DNA of 64,000 nucleotides, taken from NCBI GenBank assembly GCA_963743785.1, contig CAVURD010000034.1:124001-188000 (forward strand). The letters are read 5' to 3'. Below are positions 61,602-64,000 of the stretch, piece after piece. The DNA is from Bog-473 sp963743785 (lineage in GTDB: Bacteria; Actinomycetota; Acidimicrobiia; Acidimicrobiales; RAAP-2). The notes beneath the pieces are model-generated. The model made no database searches. It saw only the letters and a program-made list of their open reading frames with translations, and was not told the DNA's origin. The position numbers and the translations under genes are program-made. Numbering within the stretch: the stretch's first letter is position 1; the number at the start of each line of letters is the position of its first letter.

Positions 61602-63837
61602 GTGCCACTGATTTCCAGTGATTCGTCTGAGCACGCGACTCAGACGGAGATTTCTGCGGATCATCGGGGACAATTCTGCTGTGTGGTCGACGACCATCCC
61701 CGATTTCATCTTGATGCTCTCCGCTGGTTTGTATCGCTCACCGACCTGGCCGGAGTCGAACCCGGTGAACTCGTGGTGCATGTGGTCGGCCCAGAGTCAT
61801 CGCACCCGCTTGACTACCTGAGGAGCCGCGGAGTGACGGTGCGGGGAATTCGAGCGGTTCGATCCCCGCTCACCTCACTGCAACAAGATCTCGGGCGCTC
61901 TGCGGCTGGCTGAAGACGGCGTGGAAGGGATGGCCGTCTTGTGCGATACCGACCTGGCGGTGCTCGAGGATCCGCGCCAACTGGCCATCCCGCCAGGCTC
62001 CATTGCCGGAAAGCCGGTCGATGCACCAGTCCCTCCCCTCGACGTGCTGCTCGGCATCTTCACCGCCGCTGGCGTACCCCTCCCCCACCAGATCGCGCTC
62101 CCATGGGGTGACGATCAGCGGACACTGAGCGGAAACAACAACGGGGGCCTCTACCTCGTGCCCGGCCTGCTACTCCCCACGGTGGCGACGGCCTGGGCGC
62201 ACTGGGCCCACTGGCTCCTCGACCGGCTCGAGCTCCTCGAGGACTGGGCCGTCTACGTGGACCAGGTCGCCATGGCGCTCGGATTGGCGGCCGAAGGCGT
62301 CACGTCGCAGCCCCTTGACGTGCGTTGGAACACTCCTACCCACGATCTGACGCGGATTCCCGCCGACGCCCCCGTACCGGCCATCCTGCACTACCACCAG
62401 GAGGTGGACCGCCAAGGACTACTCCGCCTCACAGGCATTGGGTCGATCGACCAGCAGATCGAAGTCGTCAACGATGCCATCAAAGTCCTGTGGCGACAGG
62501 CTCTCCCCGATACCACCTACTGGGAATGGTTCTACCTCACGGAAAGCGACCCCGATGTCGCAACTGACGCCACCACCCGTCGTACGCTCTCCACGCTGCT
62601 CGAGTCGATCGAACCTGCTTCCGTCCTCGATGTCGGGTGCGGCGATGGCCGGCTCACGAGCGACCTGCCCCTGCCCCGGTATTCAGGGATCGATCTGTCA
62701 GCCGAGGCCGTGCGTCGGGCCAGACTCCTTCACCCCACCGGCCAGTTCGTCATCGGCAGCCTGGATCAGAGCACGATGGAGGCCGATCTCGTCCTCTGCA
62801 TCGACGTGCTTCCCCACCAATCTGATGAGGTCACATACGAGAAGCTGATCCAACGCCTGTGGCAGTCTGCGGGTCGGGCCTTGGTGCTCTCCGGCCTGGA
62901 AAGTGCCGGCGACTCCACAGATCCGACCCTCCACTTCCATGAGCCACTCTCAACGACGCTGGAACGGGTCATCCCCGAAGCCGAGGTCTATCCGATACGA
63001 CGCCAGCCTCCCTTTGGCACTTTTCTCGTACTGCGACCGCCCAAGGTGCCCCACCAGCGCGACTACGGATCCGCCACGATGGCACCGCTGATGGGGCGCC
63101 ATCCTGACCCGCTCGGCCTAGCGGCAATTCGCTTGCATGCATGGCGGACCCTCGGGTTCTATCCCGACCATTCCCCCCGACTGTGGGAGTACCCGGTTGT
63201 TGCCAACACGATCCGCGAGCATCTGCAACCCGGTAGCCGACTGGTCGACGTCGGTGCCGGCACCACTCCCCTCGCCCCGTATCTGACGAGGCGGGGCTAT
63301 GTGGTCGACACCGTAGATCCTTCGGAGGTCCAACGAGGCTGGCCCCCCACCCCTGATTGGAACGAATGGGACTTCCTCGACTACGGCAAGGTTGGAATGG
63401 CCCACCGGTCGTGGAACTGTACCCTCGACGAACTACCGCTACGACCTTTGTTCGATGGGGCCTATTCCGTCAGCGTCATAGAGCACGTCCGCGCCGACGA
63501 GCGGCGCTCCCTGCTGGCCGACATCGCGGCACGGGTACGACCCGGTGGTCTGGTGGTGCTGACCATCGATCTCGTCCGCGACAGCGAAAGCCTGTGGAAC
63601 CGCAATCTGGGACAAGTAGTCGAGGAACCCTCGAGACACGGCACTTTTCAGGACGTCGTCACCGAGTGCGCCGCGGTAGGGCTGGAACTGCTCCAGCGCG
63701 AGACCGTGCGCCACTGGGGCGATACCCACGTGGACATTGGACTATTGGCTCTGCGGAGAACGGACGCTCGCGTGCCGGGGGGTTGGCAGCGGACTGCCCA
63801 CGGTTTTCTCAGGACAGTGCGCAAGCGGCGGTCCTGA
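61602..63837 (+). CDS. Glycosyltransferase-like plus two methyltransferase domains, one frameshift
   Basis: A large three-part protein (about 745 residues after repair). Part 1, ~1-230: CCVVDDHPRFHLDALRWFVS and VLCDTDLAVLEDPRQL (a DxD), then NNNGGLYLVPGLLLPT, resembling nucleotide-sugar transferases. Part 2: class I methyltransferase with PASVLDVGCGDGRLTSDLPL. Part 3: a second one with GSRLVDVGAGTTPLAPYLTR and AYSVSVIEHVRADERRS. One extra base near 61851 breaks the frame; without it one reads GIERFDPRSPHCNKISGAL. The GTG at 61602 lies 5 nt after the previous stop. Three activities in one chain suggest a sugar is added and methylated in sequence. Confidence 0.78.
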
Positions 63838-63857
63838 GCCGAGACGATCCACCGCTG

Positions 63858-64000
63858 TCAAGTCTCCGGAGGGCTCTGAGACGACTCCGCTGGTTGGAGT
63901 TCAGCGGTAGAACGTGGCTTGCGGTCCCACCAACTGATGCGGCCCTTCAAGCGCAGGATGGGGCGCTCGAGTCCGAAGTAGCTCGCGGATGCGACTGCAA
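63858..64000 (-). CDS. C-terminus of an acyltransferase-3 (OafA-like) protein, cut by window edge
   Basis: Only the last 47 codons are in the window. SASYFGLERPILRLKGRISW is the typical end of the last helix of acyltransferase-3 proteins (the S-Y-x-x-x-E-R-P motif). The tail is hydrophilic. Family members O-acetylate surface polysaccharides from the membrane. The gene converges on the three-domain transferase with ~20 nt between stops. The call rests on a short motif. Confidence 0.6.
   Translation of the reverse strand, partial: AVASASYFGLERPILRLKGRISWWDRKPRSTAELQPAESSQSPPET

Noticed and set aside
1..64000. CRISPR arrays and rRNA genes
   Set aside because: No regularly spaced direct repeats and no rRNA-like conserved stretches were found on either strand.

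Overview
The window looks like a chromosomal segment of a high-GC actinobacterium, most likely from the Acidimicrobiia. The class-level call is an inference. It rests on base composition, two mycothiol-dependent-type enzymes, the mreBCD/PBP2/TIGR03960/DUF2344/RNase E gene order, and an LAVTG-type (sortase E-like) sorting signal. There are two intact tRNA genes, Pro(TGG) and Arg(TCT), and no rRNA operon or CRISPR array.

Layout. (1) 1-15.5 kb, minus strand, is a conserved housekeeping block. Read in transcription order it is a DinB-like enzyme, tig, clpP, clpX, folC, ndk, a nucleotidyltransferase scrap, then mreB, mreC, mreD, PBP2, a TIGR03960 radical SAM protein, a DUF2344 protein and RNase E/G (cut by the window edge). 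Single-base frameshifts break DUF2344, PBP2 (twice), mreD (twice), mreC and ndk. Each is repaired by removing one base, so sequence error is the first suspicion. (2) 15.6-30.6 kb is mixed metabolism and maintenance: DUF5679, a D-aminoacylase-like amidohydrolase, a hydrolase-cyclase fusion, two DHA2 exporters, an extradiol dioxygenase, tRNA-Pro, a metallo-beta-lactamase-fold enzyme, ParA with a zinc-ribbon partner, a superinfection-immunity-like membrane peptide and Ku. (3) 30.9-64 kb is an accessory region of lower gene density devoted to surface glycans and secreted proteins. It holds glycosyltransferases, four SAM methyltransferase proteins (one with two methyltransferase domains), PIG-L deacetylase modules, GtrA, a 2OG-Fe(II) oxygenase, a fatty-acid desaturase, an acyltransferase end, two large paralogous membrane proteins, and secreted proteins (phosphoesterase, beta-helix, SGNH hydrolase, glycine-rich LAVTG protein).

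The most striking observation is a nearly identical segment of about 963 bp at 32095-33058 and 47484-48446. It encodes the same PIG-L deacetylase module fused to two unrelated glycosyltransferases, one GT4-like and one GT2-like. The homology starts exactly at the domain boundary, and the other end of the second copy abuts a truncated IS3-type transposase gene. This looks like module shuffling within one locus. The same region contains a decayed copy of the 3' half of tRNA-Arg(TCT) about 2.2 kb from the intact gene, a decayed membrane-protein gene, and hairpin pairs in intergenic DNA, all consistent with a plastic genomic island.

Working together, the region-3 genes could assemble, methylate, deacetylate, acylate and export a cell-surface polysaccharide or glycolipid. 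That is inferred from families and clustering, and no substrate can be read from the sequence.
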